DNA of 64,000 bases from Nocardioides humilatus (GTDB lineage: Bacteria > Actinomycetota > Actinomycetes > Propionibacteriales > Nocardioidaceae). This document shows, piece by piece, positions 1 to 9,692 of the stretch; within the stretch, counting starts at the first letter, position 1; each line of letters starts with the position of its first letter. Below the pieces are notes generated by a model that did not search any database, was not told the origin of the DNA, and saw only the letters and a list, made by a program, of their open reading frames with translations. Position numbers and translations under genes: made by a program. The DNA lies in assembly GCF_008373755.1 (NCBI RefSeq), contig NZ_VUJV01000003.1, forward strand, positions 1,054,001 through 1,118,000, in the 5' to 3' direction.

Positions 1-2484
1 GCCCAGGACCCGGTCCTGGCCGGTCGCACGGGCGATGCCGAGGGCGCGCTGAGCCAGCTCGAGGCCGTCGTCGAGGCGCAGCCGGTTGAGGTGGAGCAGC
101 GACATCCGGTGGAGCGCGGACACCTGGGTCGCCGGGTCGTCGCGCTTCTCGGCGATGCGGAGTGCTTCCTGGTGAAGACCGAGTGACTCCTCGTAGCCGT
201 GCACGCGCATCAACCAGCCGAGCTCGTTGAGGGCCAGCATCTCGACCTGCTCGTCGCCGATCAGCCGGGCCCCCTCGAGCGAGAGGCGGAGGTCGACTGT
301 CCCGCCCGGATAGTCGCCGAAGCGGCCGCGCGCGCTGCCTCTCAGCAGATGCAGCTCGGGCAGCTGAGCTCTCGCCGCTGCGGGGTCGAGCGCACCCGCC
401 GCTTCGATCGCGAGGTCGAACTGGTTCATCGCCTCGTCGATGGCGACGACGCGCTGCGCTGCGATCGCGGCCAGCCGGTGGTACTTCACGGCCTCGGCCA
501 GATGACCGGCCGCGGCATGGTGGCGCGCGAGGACTGCCGCATGCTCCACGGAACCGTCGTCGGCCAGCTCCTCGATCGCAGCCGCGGCTCGGGCGTGCAG
601 GTCGGCCCGCCCGCGGCGCAGCATGCTCGTGTAGGCGGTCTCCTGGATCAGCGGGTGGCTGAACCGGAGCTCGGCACCGGCCCCCACCTCGAACAGGCCG
701 AGCCTGGTGAGGTTCACCAAGGAGTCCGACGATAGGTCCGCGCCCACGATCCTCCCGAGCAGGGCCAGGTCGAACTCGCGGCCGATCACGGCCGCCGAGC
801 TCAGCAGGTCGCGGTCACCCGGAGAGAGCCGGTCGATGCGCGCCAGCACGACCCGTTCGATCGTGTCCGGCACCTCCACCGTCACGGTGGTGTCAAAGGT
901 CCACCGTCCCTGCGACTGCACGATCGCGCCGGTGTCCTGCAGGGACCGGAGGAGCTCACGGAGGTAGAACGGATTGCCTTCGGCCCGCCCGAGCAGAAGG
1001 GTCTCGAGCTCCTCGGGAAGCGTCCCGGCACCGACCAGGTCCGAGATCAGCCCGAGCTCGTCGTCGCGCGCCAGGGAGGTCAGTGACAGCTCGACGGAAA
1101 GCTGCGGTCGGCGACTGACGGTGCGTTCCCGCAGCGCCCAGGCGGGTCGATCACCCTCGGGCCGCATCGCCAGCACCACCAGCACCGGATCCGTGTCGGC
1201 GAGCTCCTCGACCAGCCCCTCGATCAGGCGCAGTGAAGCGGCGTCCGCCCAGTGGAGGTCGTCGAGCGCGATGGCGACCGGCCCCAGAGCCGCCAGTCCC
1301 GCCACCAGCTCGGCGAACGCGTCGATGACCGCCTGCTGGAGCGACTCCGCGGACCAGGTGGCCATCCGCGCGGCGACCTCGTCACCCGGCGCCAGCCCCA
1401 GGATCAGGCCGAGCACCGGTGCGACTTCAGCAGCGCGCTCCTTCCCCACCAGCGCAGCGAGGGCCTCGTGCGCCTTGTCGAAGGAGTCGACGCCGCGTCC
1501 CAACGCCTGCCGCAGCACCTGCCGGAAGGGGAGGTAGGGCTCATCGAGACCGTAGGAGACGCACGTGCCCGAGAGCCAGATCGTCGCCGGGGCATCAGGG
1601 GCAGCGGCTTCGAACAGCCGCCGGAACTCGCTCATGAACCGGGTCTTCCCGATGCCGGCGGCTCCCGTGACGAAAGCGATCCTCGAGGCACCCTCCCGAA
1701 CCGCGACAGCGACCGCACCGGCCGTCGCCAGCTCGCTCACCCGACCCACGAGCCGTGAACCGGCAGCCGGCCCGTGCCGCACGTGGTCGGCGCGCGCGCC
1801 CAGGGCATGGCGGGCGAGCACCGCCTCCGCCTTGCCCTTGAGGGCGAGCGGGCGCAGCTCGCCCCAGTCGAATGCGTCGCTGATGATGCGATGGGTGAGC
1901 GGGCCGACCAGGACACCGCCGTGATCGGCGGCGCCCTCGAGCCGCGCCGCGGTGTTGAGACAGTCCCCGCTCGCGTCGTACTGGACCTGACTGCCGGCGC
2001 GCACCTCACCGAGCACGGCGAGCCCGGTCTCGATGCCCACCCGCACCCGCAGGTCCGCGACACCCCATCGTTCTGCGGCGTCCACGCCGTAGTCACGCAG
2101 TCGGCTCACCAGCCGCAGACCGGCGATCACCGCGCGCTCGGCGTCGTCCTCGTGCGCCGTCGGGGCGCCGAAAAGTCCGAGCACACCGTCGCCCGCGGTG
2201 CCACGCACGGTGCCGCCCAGCTCCTCGATCGCTGCACCCATGAGGGCCAGCGCGCCTCCGGTGAGGTCGCGGAAGTCCTCGGGGTCCAACCGCTCCCCGA
2301 GCTGGGTGGAGCCGGCGAGATCGGCGAACAGCGCGGTGATCACTCGGCGTTCCGCCCGGGCCGGCGTGGCTGACGGGGCCGGTGGTCGAGCCACGGTGGG
2401 CTCGAGCGTGATGCCGCAGTACGCACAGAACCGCGCTTCCGGCGGAAGCTCCCTGCGGCACTGCGGGCATTGCTCGGCTCCCAC
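1..2484 (-). CDS. Class III adenylate/guanylate cyclase fused to AAA ATPase (C-terminus off window)
   Basis: This frame is open from a GTG at 2484 to the window edge, 828 codons with no stop, so the C-terminus is missing. The N-terminus is a zinc ribbon with CxxC pairs at residues 6/9 and 20/23. A class III nucleotide cyclase domain follows; its metal-binding motifs FADLAGST and AGDGVLGLFG are both visible. An STAND/AAA-type ATPase comes next, with Walker A GAAGIGKT near residues 274-281 and Walker B AIALDDLHWAD. The rest is helical, TPR-like sequence. The architecture resembles the mycobacterial cyclase-ATPase regulators. The ligand is unknown, and whether the cyclase is active cannot be decided from sequence alone. 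It is divergent from the PIG-L gene. Confidence 0.85.
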   Translation of the reverse strand, partial: MGAEQCPQCRRELPPEARFCAYCGITLEPTVARPPAPSATPARAERRVITALFADLAGSTQLGERLDPEDFRDLTGGALALMGAAIEELGGTVRGTAGDGVLGLFGAPTAHEDDAERAVIAGLRLVSRLRDYGVDAAERWGVADLRVRVGIETGLAVLGEVRAGSQVQYDASGDCLNTAARLEGAADHGGVLVGPLTHRIISDAFDWGELRPLALKGKAEAVLARHALGARADHVRHGPAAGSRLVGRVSELATAGAVAVAVREGASRIAFVTGAAGIGKTRFMSEFRRLFEAAAPDAPATIWLSGTCVSYGLDEPYLPFRQVLRQALGRGVDSFDKAHEALAALVGKERAAEVAPVLGLILGLAPGDEVAARMATWSAESLQQAVIDAFAELVAGLAALGPVAIALDDLHWADAASLRLIEGLVEELADTDPVLVVLAMRPEGDRPAWALRERTVSRRPQLSVELSLTSLARDDELGLISDLVGAGTLPEELETLLLGRAEGNPFYLRELLRSLQDTGAIVQSQGRWTFDTTVTVEVPDTIERVVLARIDRLSPGDRDLLSSAAVIGREFDLALLGRIVGADLSSDSLVNLTRLGLFEVGAGAELRFSHPLIQETAYTSMLRRGRADLHARAAAAIEELADDGSVEHAAVLARHHAAAGHLAEAVKYHRLAAIAAQRVVAIDEAMNQFDLAIEAAGALDPAAARAQLPELHLLRGSARGRFGDYPGGTVDLRLSLEGARLIGDEQVEMLALNELGWLMRVHGYEESLGLHQEALRIAEKRDDPATQVSALHRMSLLHLNRLRLDDGLELAQRALGIARATGQDRVLG

Positions 2485-2568
2485 GCCCGGAGTATAGGTC
2501 CGGATCCGGATGCCGCTCCGTGTACGAATACATGGAAGCCGCCGTCGATACGGACCTACTCTCCGAAC

Positions 2569-3288
2569 ATGTCCCACCCGCCGGCAGTGATCCTGTCCCC
2601 CCACCTGGACGATGCCGTGCTGTCGTGCTGGCACGTCCTGAGCGGGCCGGGCGACGTCCGGGTGATCAACGTCTTCGCCGGTTCCCCGCCGCCGGGTTCG
2701 GGGGCGTCGTGGTGGGACCGGGAGTCCGGAGCGACCGACTCAGCGGCACGGATGGAGGAGCGTCGCGCGGAGGACGCCGAGGCGATCGCGGTCGTCGGCC
2801 GCTCCTCGATCCACCTCGACTTCCTGGACGAGCAGTACGAACCCGTCGGCCAGTCGGTCGGCCGGATCGTCGCCCGTTTGCGCCAGCTGATCGCCCCCGG
2901 CGTGGTCGTCTACGCACCCGCTGCGCTCGGGGAGCACGCCGACCACGAGCGGGTACGACGCGCAGCCCTCGAGCTCGCAGCCTCCGGCCAGCCCGTGCGC
3001 CTCTACGCCGACCACCCCCACGCCGTACGACGGGGATGGCCGGCCTGGGTCGAAGGGACCAACACCGACACGGCACGCGAGGTGGCGGCGCACTGGGACA
3101 GCAGGCTCCGCGAGGTTGGTCTGACCCGAGCGCGACCGCTGGTCCACCGCCTCGACGCCGTGGAACGGGAACGCAAGCTGCACGCGGTCTCCGCCTACCG
3201 GACCCAGGTCCCCGCACTCCGGGCCGACTTCGGGGAGATCGACGGCTTCCCCGCTTTCCCGCTCGAGATCATCTGGACACTGTCATGA
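2569..3288 (+). CDS. PIG-L/LmbE family deacetylase
   Basis: A 239-residue protein of the zinc-dependent N-acetylglucosaminyl deacetylase family (MshB, Mca, LmbE). The metal and catalytic motif appears as PHLDD at residues 11-15, a variant of PHPDD. The second motif is HADHE at 123-127. The family removes acyl groups from amino sugars or their conjugates. The ATG at 2569 places PHLDD close to the N-terminus, as usual. The stop codon overlaps the start of the next gene (ATGA at 3285), so the two are translationally coupled. The neighbour carries a glycosyltransferase domain, so the substrate may be a glycoconjugate or glycosylated small molecule; that is inference. Confidence 0.85.
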   Translation: MSHPPAVILSPHLDDAVLSCWHVLSGPGDVRVINVFAGSPPPGSGASWWDRESGATDSAARMEERRAEDAEAIAVVGRSSIHLDFLDEQYEPVGQSVGRIVARLRQLIAPGVVVYAPAALGEHADHERVRRAALELAASGQPVRLYADHPHAVRRGWPAWVEGTNTDTAREVAAHWDSRLREVGLTRARPLVHRLDAVERERKLHAVSAYRTQVPALRADFGEIDGFPAFPLEIIWTLS

Positions 3289-5432
3289 CGCAGCAGGAGC
3301 AGACCCGCGCGCGCTACCCCGACTCCGAGGGCTACATCGAACGCGACGGGGTCAAGGTCTTCTACGAGGTCTACGGCGACGGCGATCCGACCATCCTGTT
3401 CTGCCCCACGTGGACCCTCATCCACTCGCGGGTCTGGAAGCTGCAGATCGCCTACCTCGCCCGCCACTTCCGGGTCATCGTGTTCGACCCTCGCGGCAAC
3501 GGCCGCAGCGACCGACCGCGGACCCGGGAGGCCTACGCCGAGAAGGAGTTCGCCCAAGACGCCCTCGACGTGCTCGACGCGACCGGCACGGAGCAGGCCT
3601 TCGTGGTCGGCCTGTCCCGCGGCACCCAGCGCTCCCTGCTGCTGGCCGCCGAGCACCCCGATCGCGTGCTGGGGCTGATCTTCATCGGCCCGTTCTTCGC
3701 GATCAGCCGCACCGTCGCCTCCTTCAAGTGGCGGCTCATGTCGAACCCCCGACTGGCGCCGCTCTTCTTCCGCAAGCCGATCAGCACCCGCGGCTTCCTC
3801 GCTTTCAACGCTGTGCACGTCCGCACCAACTACCGCGCGTTCGTCGAGTGGTTCGCGGCGACCGCGACCGCCGAAGCCCACTCGACGAAGGCCTTCGACG
3901 ACGTCGTCGGCTGGGCGCTTGAGGGGGATCCCGAGAGCCTCGTCCTCTCCTCGGTCGCCGACAACGCGGTTCCGATGACGCGTCGCGACCAGACCGCGCT
4001 CGCCGAGAAGGTGCAGTGTCCCGTGCTCGTGATCAGCGGCACCAAGGACAAGATCACGCCCCACGCTGACGCGAAGGAACTGGTCCGCGTGACCGGCGGC
4101 CAACTCGTCACGATCGATGGCGGGGACCACGAGCCGCACGGGCGTCATCCCGTCCTCGTCAACCACGCGATCCGCGAGTTCATGGACCCCACGTTCCGAC
4201 CGGGCACCACCGGCAAGCGGTCGAGCGGCCGTCCCCGCGCCCTCTTCATCAGCTCCCCCATCGGCCTCGGGCACGCACGCCGCGACGTGGCCATCGCCCA
4301 AGAGCTCCGGCGCCTGGTTCCCGACCTCCAGGTCGACTGGCTCGCCCAGGACCCGGTGACCCGCGTGCTGGCGACCGAGGGCGAGCGGCTCCACCCCGCG
4401 AGCGCCTTCTTGGCGAGCGAGTCGGGTCACATCGAGGCCGAGTCCGCCGAGCACGACCTGCACGCCTTCCAGGCGATCCGGCGGATGGACGAGATCCTGA
4501 TGGCCAACTTCATGGTCTTCGACGACGTCGTCCGCGAGGAGCGCTACGACCTCTGGATCGGCGACGAGGCCTGGGAGCTCGACTACCACCTGCACGAGAA
4601 CCCGTCCCTCAAACGGGCGCCTTTCGCCTGGCTCACCGACTTCGTGGGTTTCCTGCCGATGCCCGAGGGCGGCGAGCGCGAGGCCTACCTCACCACCGAC
4701 TACAACGCCGAGATGGTCGAGCACATCGCCAACCAGCCGCAGATCCGCGACCGTTCGATCTTCGTCGGCAACCCCGACGACGTCGTGCCGGGCGGCCTCG
4801 GCGCCGGACTCCCCGGCATTCGCGAGTGGACCGAGCAGCACTTCGACTTCTCCGGCTACATCACGGGGTTCGACCAGTCCGACCTCAAGGACCGCGAGCG
4901 ACTCCGGCACGACCTCGGCTATCGACCCGACGAACGGGTCTGCCTGGTCACGGTCGGCGGGTCGGGTGTCGGAGGACACCTGCTGCGCAAGGTGATGGAG
5001 GCCTTCCCCGCTGCCAAGAAGCTGGTCCCCGAGCTCCGCATGGTCGTCGTCGCCGGCCCGCGGGTCGACCTGTCCGCCCTGCCCGACACGCCCGGTCTCG
5101 AGGTGCACGCCTACGTCGCGGACCTCTATCGGCACCTCGCCGCGTGTGACCTGGCTGTCGTCCAAGGCGGACTGACCACGTCGATGGAACTCACTGCCGT
5201 CGGGCGCCCGTTCCTCTACTTCCCGCTCCGGCACCACTTCGAGCAGAACTTCCACGTGAGCCACCGGCTCGACCGCTACGGCGCCGGCTGCCGCATGGAC
5301 TACGACGAATCCACACCCGAGTCGATCGCCGAGGCGATCGCTGAGCAGATCGGGCGCGACGTGACCTACCGCCCGGTCGAGACCGACGGCGCCCGACGCG
5401 CGGCCGAACGGATCGCCGAACTACTGAACTGA
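3285..5432 (+). CDS. Alpha/beta hydrolase - glycosyltransferase fusion protein
   Basis: A 715-residue two-domain protein. Residues 20-300 form an alpha/beta hydrolase: nucleophile elbow GLSRG with Ser111, candidate acid Asp255 (SGTKD) and His282 (GGDHE). From about residue 317 a GT-B glycosyltransferase begins: nucleotide-sugar family N-terminal motif GLGHARRD, then a C-terminal half with VTVGGSGVGGH and the acceptor/donor motif VVQGGLTTSMELTAVGRP, as in MurG/MGT-type enzymes. A roughly 20-residue Pro/Gly/Ser-rich linker joins the domains. There is no signal peptide, so it is probably cytosolic. It is coupled to the upstream PIG-L gene by ATGA. The substrate is unknown; fusion with a hydrolase is unusual for this glycosyltransferase type. 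Confidence 0.85.
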   Translation: MTQQEQTRARYPDSEGYIERDGVKVFYEVYGDGDPTILFCPTWTLIHSRVWKLQIAYLARHFRVIVFDPRGNGRSDRPRTREAYAEKEFAQDALDVLDATGTEQAFVVGLSRGTQRSLLLAAEHPDRVLGLIFIGPFFAISRTVASFKWRLMSNPRLAPLFFRKPISTRGFLAFNAVHVRTNYRAFVEWFAATATAEAHSTKAFDDVVGWALEGDPESLVLSSVADNAVPMTRRDQTALAEKVQCPVLVISGTKDKITPHADAKELVRVTGGQLVTIDGGDHEPHGRHPVLVNHAIREFMDPTFRPGTTGKRSSGRPRALFISSPIGLGHARRDVAIAQELRRLVPDLQVDWLAQDPVTRVLATEGERLHPASAFLASESGHIEAESAEHDLHAFQAIRRMDEILMANFMVFDDVVREERYDLWIGDEAWELDYHLHENPSLKRAPFAWLTDFVGFLPMPEGGEREAYLTTDYNAEMVEHIANQPQIRDRSIFVGNPDDVVPGGLGAGLPGIREWTEQHFDFSGYITGFDQSDLKDRERLRHDLGYRPDERVCLVTVGGSGVGGHLLRKVMEAFPAAKKLVPELRMVVVAGPRVDLSALPDTPGLEVHAYVADLYRHLAACDLAVVQGGLTTSMELTAVGRPFLYFPLRHHFEQNFHVSHRLDRYGAGCRMDYDESTPESIAEAIAEQIGRDVTYRPVETDGARRAAERIAELLN

Positions 5433-5460
5433 CTGCGCGACGCTGGGCCTGGCCTCGGGG

Positions 5461-5973
5461 TCAGAGGAGCTCGATCGAGTCGACCAGCCACGCACCGTCG
5501 GTGCGCACGGCGCCCACCAGGATCTGGGCAGGCGCCTGGTTGGTCGACCCGTCGGTGGTGCGGACGGTCTCCTGCTCGAGGAACACCAGGAGGTCGGCGC
5601 TCGTGCGGGAGAGGCGCTGCACCCCGATCCGCGTCACGGTCGAGTGATGGATCAGCTTCTGCTGGGGGCCGGCGGCCGCCAGGGCGTCGTAGACCCGGTG
5701 ATACTGCTGCGACGCATCGCCGGTGAGGAAAGAGTCCGCAGCACGCTCGGCGCGGTGAGGGTGGCGGTAGTCGTAGACCAGGATCTCGGCAAGGCCGGCA
5801 TCCACCGCGTCGACGACCTCGGCCGTCGCAGCGGCATCGACGAGCGCCAGATTCGCGCCGACAGGGGCGGGCGGCGCAGCGGACCGGGTGACGACCCCGA
5901 TCGCGACGACGGCTGCGACGGCCGCCACCAGCAGGACGGCTGTCGCGGCACGGGGCCGTCGTGTCGGCGTCAC
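5461..5973 (-). CDS. Mce-associated membrane protein (Mas), second copy
   Basis: A 170-residue protein with a short basic N-terminus, one transmembrane helix (about residues 10-30) and an extracytoplasmic domain. This is the layout of Mce-associated proteins, which stabilise Mce transport complexes in the cell envelope. It starts at a GTG (5973) that overlaps the previous stop codon as GTGA, making it the last gene of the mce operon. Similarity to the preceding mas gene is limited to topology and a C-terminal 'DGAWLVDSIELL'-like strand. Assignment rests on operon position and topology. Confidence 0.75.
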   Translation of the reverse strand: MTPTRRPRAATAVLLVAAVAAVVAIGVVTRSAAPPAPVGANLALVDAAATAEVVDAVDAGLAEILVYDYRHPHRAERAADSFLTGDASQQYHRVYDALAAAGPQQKLIHHSTVTRIGVQRLSRTSADLLVFLEQETVRTTDGSTNQAPAQILVGAVRTDGAWLVDSIELL

Positions 5974-6530
5974 TGCTCGATCTCCATCGGGGTGAGGGCG
6001 GTGACCTTCCAGTGGCCGCCGTCCCGACGCAGCGCGACGGAGTACGGCGAGCGCTCGACCGTGTCCGGCCCCGACCGCGGCACGACGGTTACCTCGACGA
6101 ATGCGATCAGCTCGGCCGTCCCGGCGTCGGTGTCGAGGTCGACGATTGCTGCCTCGACCACCCGAGCGGTGGACACGGCACCGACGTCCGCCAGCGCGGC
6201 GGCGCGTTTGCGATCGATCGCGGCGACCTGGTCGTGCAGCTCACCGGCGGTGACGGCCGCCCACGAGTCGAGGCCGTCGGCGACGTCGCGGTGGTCGAGG
6301 GTGTGCAGGGTCTCGACCGCCGCACTGCCGTCGATCAACGCCTGGTCGCGAGCGGTGGCGATCGTGGCGGCCGCCCCGTCGGGCTCGGGACGCGCCGTCG
6401 CCCACATCAGCGCGGTCCCCGCGAGCAGCGCCAGCACCGCAGCCAGGACCGTCGCGCGACGCCACCGTCGTAGGCCGACGTCCGCGCCGACCGTTGCCAC
6501 CCGGCGGACCGTGACGGCCTCGACCGTCAT
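5970..6530 (-). CDS. Mce-associated membrane protein (Mas), first copy
   Basis: A 186-residue protein with about 26 cytoplasmic residues, a single hydrophobic helix (about 27-47) and a soluble domain ending in 'GGHWKVTALTPMEIEQ'. This SnoaL/NTF2-like C-terminus is typical of actinobacterial Mce-associated proteins. The ATG at 6530 overlaps the mceF stop (ATGA), and the gene overlaps the next mas gene by 4 bases. It probably supports assembly or stability of the Mce lipid importer. Confidence 0.75.
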   Translation of the reverse strand: MTVEAVTVRRVATVGADVGLRRWRRATVLAAVLALLAGTALMWATARPEPDGAAATIATARDQALIDGSAAVETLHTLDHRDVADGLDSWAAVTAGELHDQVAAIDRKRAAALADVGAVSTARVVEAAIVDLDTDAGTAELIAFVEVTVVPRSGPDTVERSPYSVALRRDGGHWKVTALTPMEIEQ

Positions 6531-7627
6531 CGACCCCACCCCTCGTCGTGGGGCGCGCTGCCGGAGCCCCGCACCAGCCGGCTGCGACAGCGCACGTCCG
6601 TGCGCAGCGGACCGTCGGTGGTCTGCAGGCCGTCGTGGCGACGCGTGGCCGCATAGCCGTTCGTGCACGGCACCGGATCGGTGACGTTGGCGATCAGACC
6701 CATGCTGAGGAAGCCGTCGTGGAGCGCCGACGAGTAGGCATCAACCACCTGCGGAGCATGTCCGAGGACGTCGGCGAGCTCGGTGCGCCTGCTCGCCAGC
6801 ACTCCGTTGAGCGACAAGAGCTCGTCGAACAGCCCGGCGAGCGGAGTGCCGACATCGGTGACGAGGCGGCCGAGCTCGCGCGCTGCTCCGGGTCCCCTGC
6901 TGATCAGGTCGCCGATGTCGCCCTCGGCATCGGCGAGCACGTCGGCGACCAGCCGGAGGTCGGCGCTGAACGCGCGGATGTCGTCGGAGCGCCGCGCCTG
7001 GGTGCGCAGCACGGTCTCGCTGGCATCGATCAGGGACGAGGTCGCCGGGAAGCCGTCCACGGCCTGGTCGACCAGGGAGGACGACGCTTCGAGCAGTGTC
7101 CGCAGGTCGTCGCCGGTGCCCTGCGTCGCGGTGGAGATCTCCCGGACGACACGACGCAGGTCACCGATCGGCACCGACTCGTCGAAGGCGACGAGATCGC
7201 TCATCAGACCGTCGAGCGGGATCGGCAGCTGGTCGTCGGCGACGGCGGTCCGGTCGCCGTCGGCGAGCATCGGGCCGCCGGCGTGGGCGGGGCGGAGGTC
7301 GAGGTACTGCTCACCGATCGCCGACCGGTTCCGCACCCAGGCATCGACGTCGCGCGGGATCTCGACGTCGGAGGTCACCACGACGACCGCGCGTACGCCG
7401 TCGGGTGCCGCCGTCATCTCCTCCACTCGCCCGATCGGCACACCGCGGTAGGTGACCTCGGCGTTGACGAAGAGGCCGCCGGCCCTCGGCATCTCCACGG
7501 TGACGTGGTAGCCGGAGAGGCCGAGCAGCCGGGGTACGCCGACGTAGCGCGCACCCACGTAGCTGATGCCGACGGCGGCGATCACGGCGAAGGCGAGGAT
7601 CTGGAGTCGCAACCGGACGCTGATCAT
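6527..7627 (-). CDS. mceF: MCE family protein, MceF position
   Basis: A 366-residue MCE protein with an N-terminal anchor helix (residues 9-27) and one MlaD/MCE beta-domain (about 38-115, 'GVPIGRVEEM', 'IGEQYLDLRP'). A long alpha-helical needle region follows. MCE proteins form the hexameric periplasmic shaft that carries lipids to the YrbE permease. It is sixth of six mce genes, joined to mceE and mas1 by ATGA overlaps. The lipid substrate of this locus is not shown by the sequence. Confidence 0.85.
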   Translation of the reverse strand: MISVRLRLQILAFAVIAAVGISYVGARYVGVPRLLGLSGYHVTVEMPRAGGLFVNAEVTYRGVPIGRVEEMTAAPDGVRAVVVVTSDVEIPRDVDAWVRNRSAIGEQYLDLRPAHAGGPMLADGDRTAVADDQLPIPLDGLMSDLVAFDESVPIGDLRRVVREISTATQGTGDDLRTLLEASSSLVDQAVDGFPATSSLIDASETVLRTQARRSDDIRAFSADLRLVADVLADAEGDIGDLISRGPGAARELGRLVTDVGTPLAGLFDELLSLNGVLASRRTELADVLGHAPQVVDAYSSALHDGFLSMGLIANVTDPVPCTNGYAATRRHDGLQTTDGPLRTDVRCRSRLVRGSGSAPHDEGWGR

Positions 7628-8700
7628 CGGGGCGCCTTCCCGAACAGGAGCGGCACCGGCGTCGCCTCGGTCTCGTAGGGCCAGTGGTCGTCGGGCTGGG
7701 CGAGGAACCCGCCGCTCCTCAGGTCGAGGGTGACGTAGAGGTTGAGGTAGTCGCCGCGCACCGCATCGAGCACCGCGTCGGTGAACGGGAACGTCAGGAG
7801 CACCTCGAGCGAGCGCGGCAGGTCGCGCCCGGTGCGGCCGAGCTGATCGAGCACGGGCGCGATCGCCTCCAGGTCGGCGGCGATGTCGTCGCCTGCGCGG
7901 TCGAGCACGTCGAGGGTGACACCGCTGAGTCGGTCGAGGGCATCGAGCATCTCGACCATCGCGCCGCGCTGATCCGACAGTGCCTCGATCCCCGGGGTGA
8001 GGTCGGTGAGGGCCCGCTCGATCTGGGTCCGGTTGCCGTCGAGCGCGGCACTGAGCGCGTGCAGCCCGTCGATGGCATCGGTGATCGACCCGCGACGCCG
8101 GTCGAGCCGGGCCATGAGGTCGCCGGTCTGCGCCAAGAACGCCCGGACCTCGCCGGTCCGTCCGCCACCCACCGCTTCGAGCTCGCGCGAGATCGTCTCG
8201 AACTGCGCGATCCCGCCGCCGTTGAGCAACGCCGAGAGAGCACCGAGCACCTCCTCGGCGCCGACGGCACGCGACGTGTCGAGCTGCTCGATGCGGTCCC
8301 CATCGACGAGCGACTCTTTGCTGGTGCCCGGCTCGAGCGCGACGTACTTCTCCCCCAGCAGGCTCGTCTGCTGGACCCGCGCGGCACTGTCGGCCGGCAG
8401 GCCGAGATCACCGCGGACCTCCATCGTGACGACCGCACCGTGCCCGTCGGGCGCGAGCTCGATCTCCGCCACCTGGCCGACGTCGACGTGGTCGACCTTC
8501 ACGCTCGAGTGCGGCACCAGGTCGAGGACGTCGTCGAACTCCGCCGTGATCGTCATCGGACGATCCCCGACATCGACGCCGCCCGGCAACGGCAGGTCGT
8601 AGGCGCCGCCGGTGAGGTCGCACCCGGCGACCGACGCCGCCAGAGCCACGCCGACCACCACGAGAGCAGTACGGCGCACGCCACGTCCGCGGCGCGTCAT
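7624..8700 (-). CDS. mceE: MCE family lipoprotein, MceE position
   Basis: A 358-residue MCE protein whose N-terminus is a lipoprotein signal peptide ending in the lipobox VAGC. It is therefore predicted to be lipid-anchored, like LprK, the fifth protein of mycobacterial Mce complexes. The MCE domain lies at about residues 45-125 ('DHVDVGQVAEIEL', 'LLGEKYVALEP'), followed by helical needle sequence. Overlaps of 4 bases join it to mceD and mceF. Confidence 0.88.
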   Translation of the reverse strand: MTRRGRGVRRTALVVVGVALAASVAGCDLTGGAYDLPLPGGVDVGDRPMTITAEFDDVLDLVPHSSVKVDHVDVGQVAEIELAPDGHGAVVTMEVRGDLGLPADSAARVQQTSLLGEKYVALEPGTSKESLVDGDRIEQLDTSRAVGAEEVLGALSALLNGGGIAQFETISRELEAVGGGRTGEVRAFLAQTGDLMARLDRRRGSITDAIDGLHALSAALDGNRTQIERALTDLTPGIEALSDQRGAMVEMLDALDRLSGVTLDVLDRAGDDIAADLEAIAPVLDQLGRTGRDLPRSLEVLLTFPFTDAVLDAVRGDYLNLYVTLDLRSGGFLAQPDDHWPYETEATPVPLLFGKAPR

Positions 8701-9692
8701 CGCCCACCGCCCAGCGGGTCCCAGATCGTGACGTCGTTGGGATTGCCACGACCGACCAGCCGGTGGCCCGCGCTGTCGTAGGAGCGCAGCAGGTTCTGCA
8801 CGGTCACCGGGGCGACGGCCAGCAGCTGGGCGAGCGAGCGCCGCCGCTGCACGAGGAGCCGCGCGGTCTGGCGCAGCTCCTTCACGGAGGTGTCGATGTG
8901 GTCGTGGTTGTCCTCGATGAACCGCTCGACCAGGCCGAGGGCGGCGGCCAGGTTGCGCAGCCCAGCGCGCATCGCCTGACGATCCGTCGCGAGGACGCGG
9001 GTGACCCGCGCCAACTGCTGGTCGACGTCGGAGACGTGGCCGTCGTTGGCGAGCAGCGTGCGCGCGAGCCGGTCGATGTTCTTCACGGTGGCGAAGGTGT
9101 CGTCACCCGAGTCCGACAGGGTGCCGGCCGCCTGGCCGAGGTCGGCGAGCACCTGACGCACGCGACGACCGTTGCCGCCCAGGTTGTCGGCGGCGACCGC
9201 GATGAGCTCGGCCAACGCGCCGTCCTGGTTGGCGCCCTCGGGGCCGAGCAGGGACACGACCTGGTCGAGGCTCTCGTAAAGCTGGTCGACCTCGACGGGC
9301 ACGGCGGTGCGCTCGACCGGGATCGTCGCGCCGGACTCGAGCCGCGGACCTGAGGTCCATGGTTCGGAGAGCTGGACGTAACGATCGCTGACGAGGGTCG
9401 GCGCGACGATAACCGCGGCGGTCGACGCACCGATCGCGATGTCGGGGTCGACCTCGAGGTCGACCTCCACCAGGTCACCATCGGGGTGCACGCCGGCGAC
9501 CTTGCCGACCTTGACCCCGAGCACGCGGACGTCGGACCCGGCGTAGAGACCGACCGTGCTCTCGAACTCGGCCGTGACGCGCACCGGCTCCTCGTGGGTG
9601 GTCGCACGCAGCGCGACCAGGAGGCCGGCCACGACGGCGACCGCGATCACCAAGACGGCGGCCCGGCCACGCACGGCTGCCACGCGGCTCAT
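8697..9692 (-). CDS. mceD: MCE family protein, MceD position
   Basis: A 331-residue MCE protein with a single N-terminal transmembrane helix (about 10-30), an MCE domain ('VRVLGVKVGKVAGV', about 45-120) and an extended helical C-terminus ending in a short Gly-rich tail. The start at 9692 (ATG) overlaps the mceC stop as ATGA. The frame stays open 37 codons further upstream, but that stretch lies inside mceC and is not needed. Confidence 0.87.
   Translation of the reverse strand: MSRVAAVRGRAAVLVIAVAVVAGLLVALRATTHEEPVRVTAEFESTVGLYAGSDVRVLGVKVGKVAGVHPDGDLVEVDLEVDPDIAIGASTAAVIVAPTLVSDRYVQLSEPWTSGPRLESGATIPVERTAVPVEVDQLYESLDQVVSLLGPEGANQDGALAELIAVAADNLGGNGRRVRQVLADLGQAAGTLSDSGDDTFATVKNIDRLARTLLANDGHVSDVDQQLARVTRVLATDRQAMRAGLRNLAAALGLVERFIEDNHDHIDTSVKELRQTARLLVQRRRSLAQLLAVAPVTVQNLLRSYDSAGHRLVGRGNPNDVTIWDPLGGGR

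Noticed and set aside
3195-5264. 689-codon open frame antisense to the hydrolase-glycosyltransferase gene
   Set aside because: Its translation is low-complexity and rich in Val/Gly/Asp as expected for the antisense of GC-rich genes, while the sense frame shows clear family motifs.
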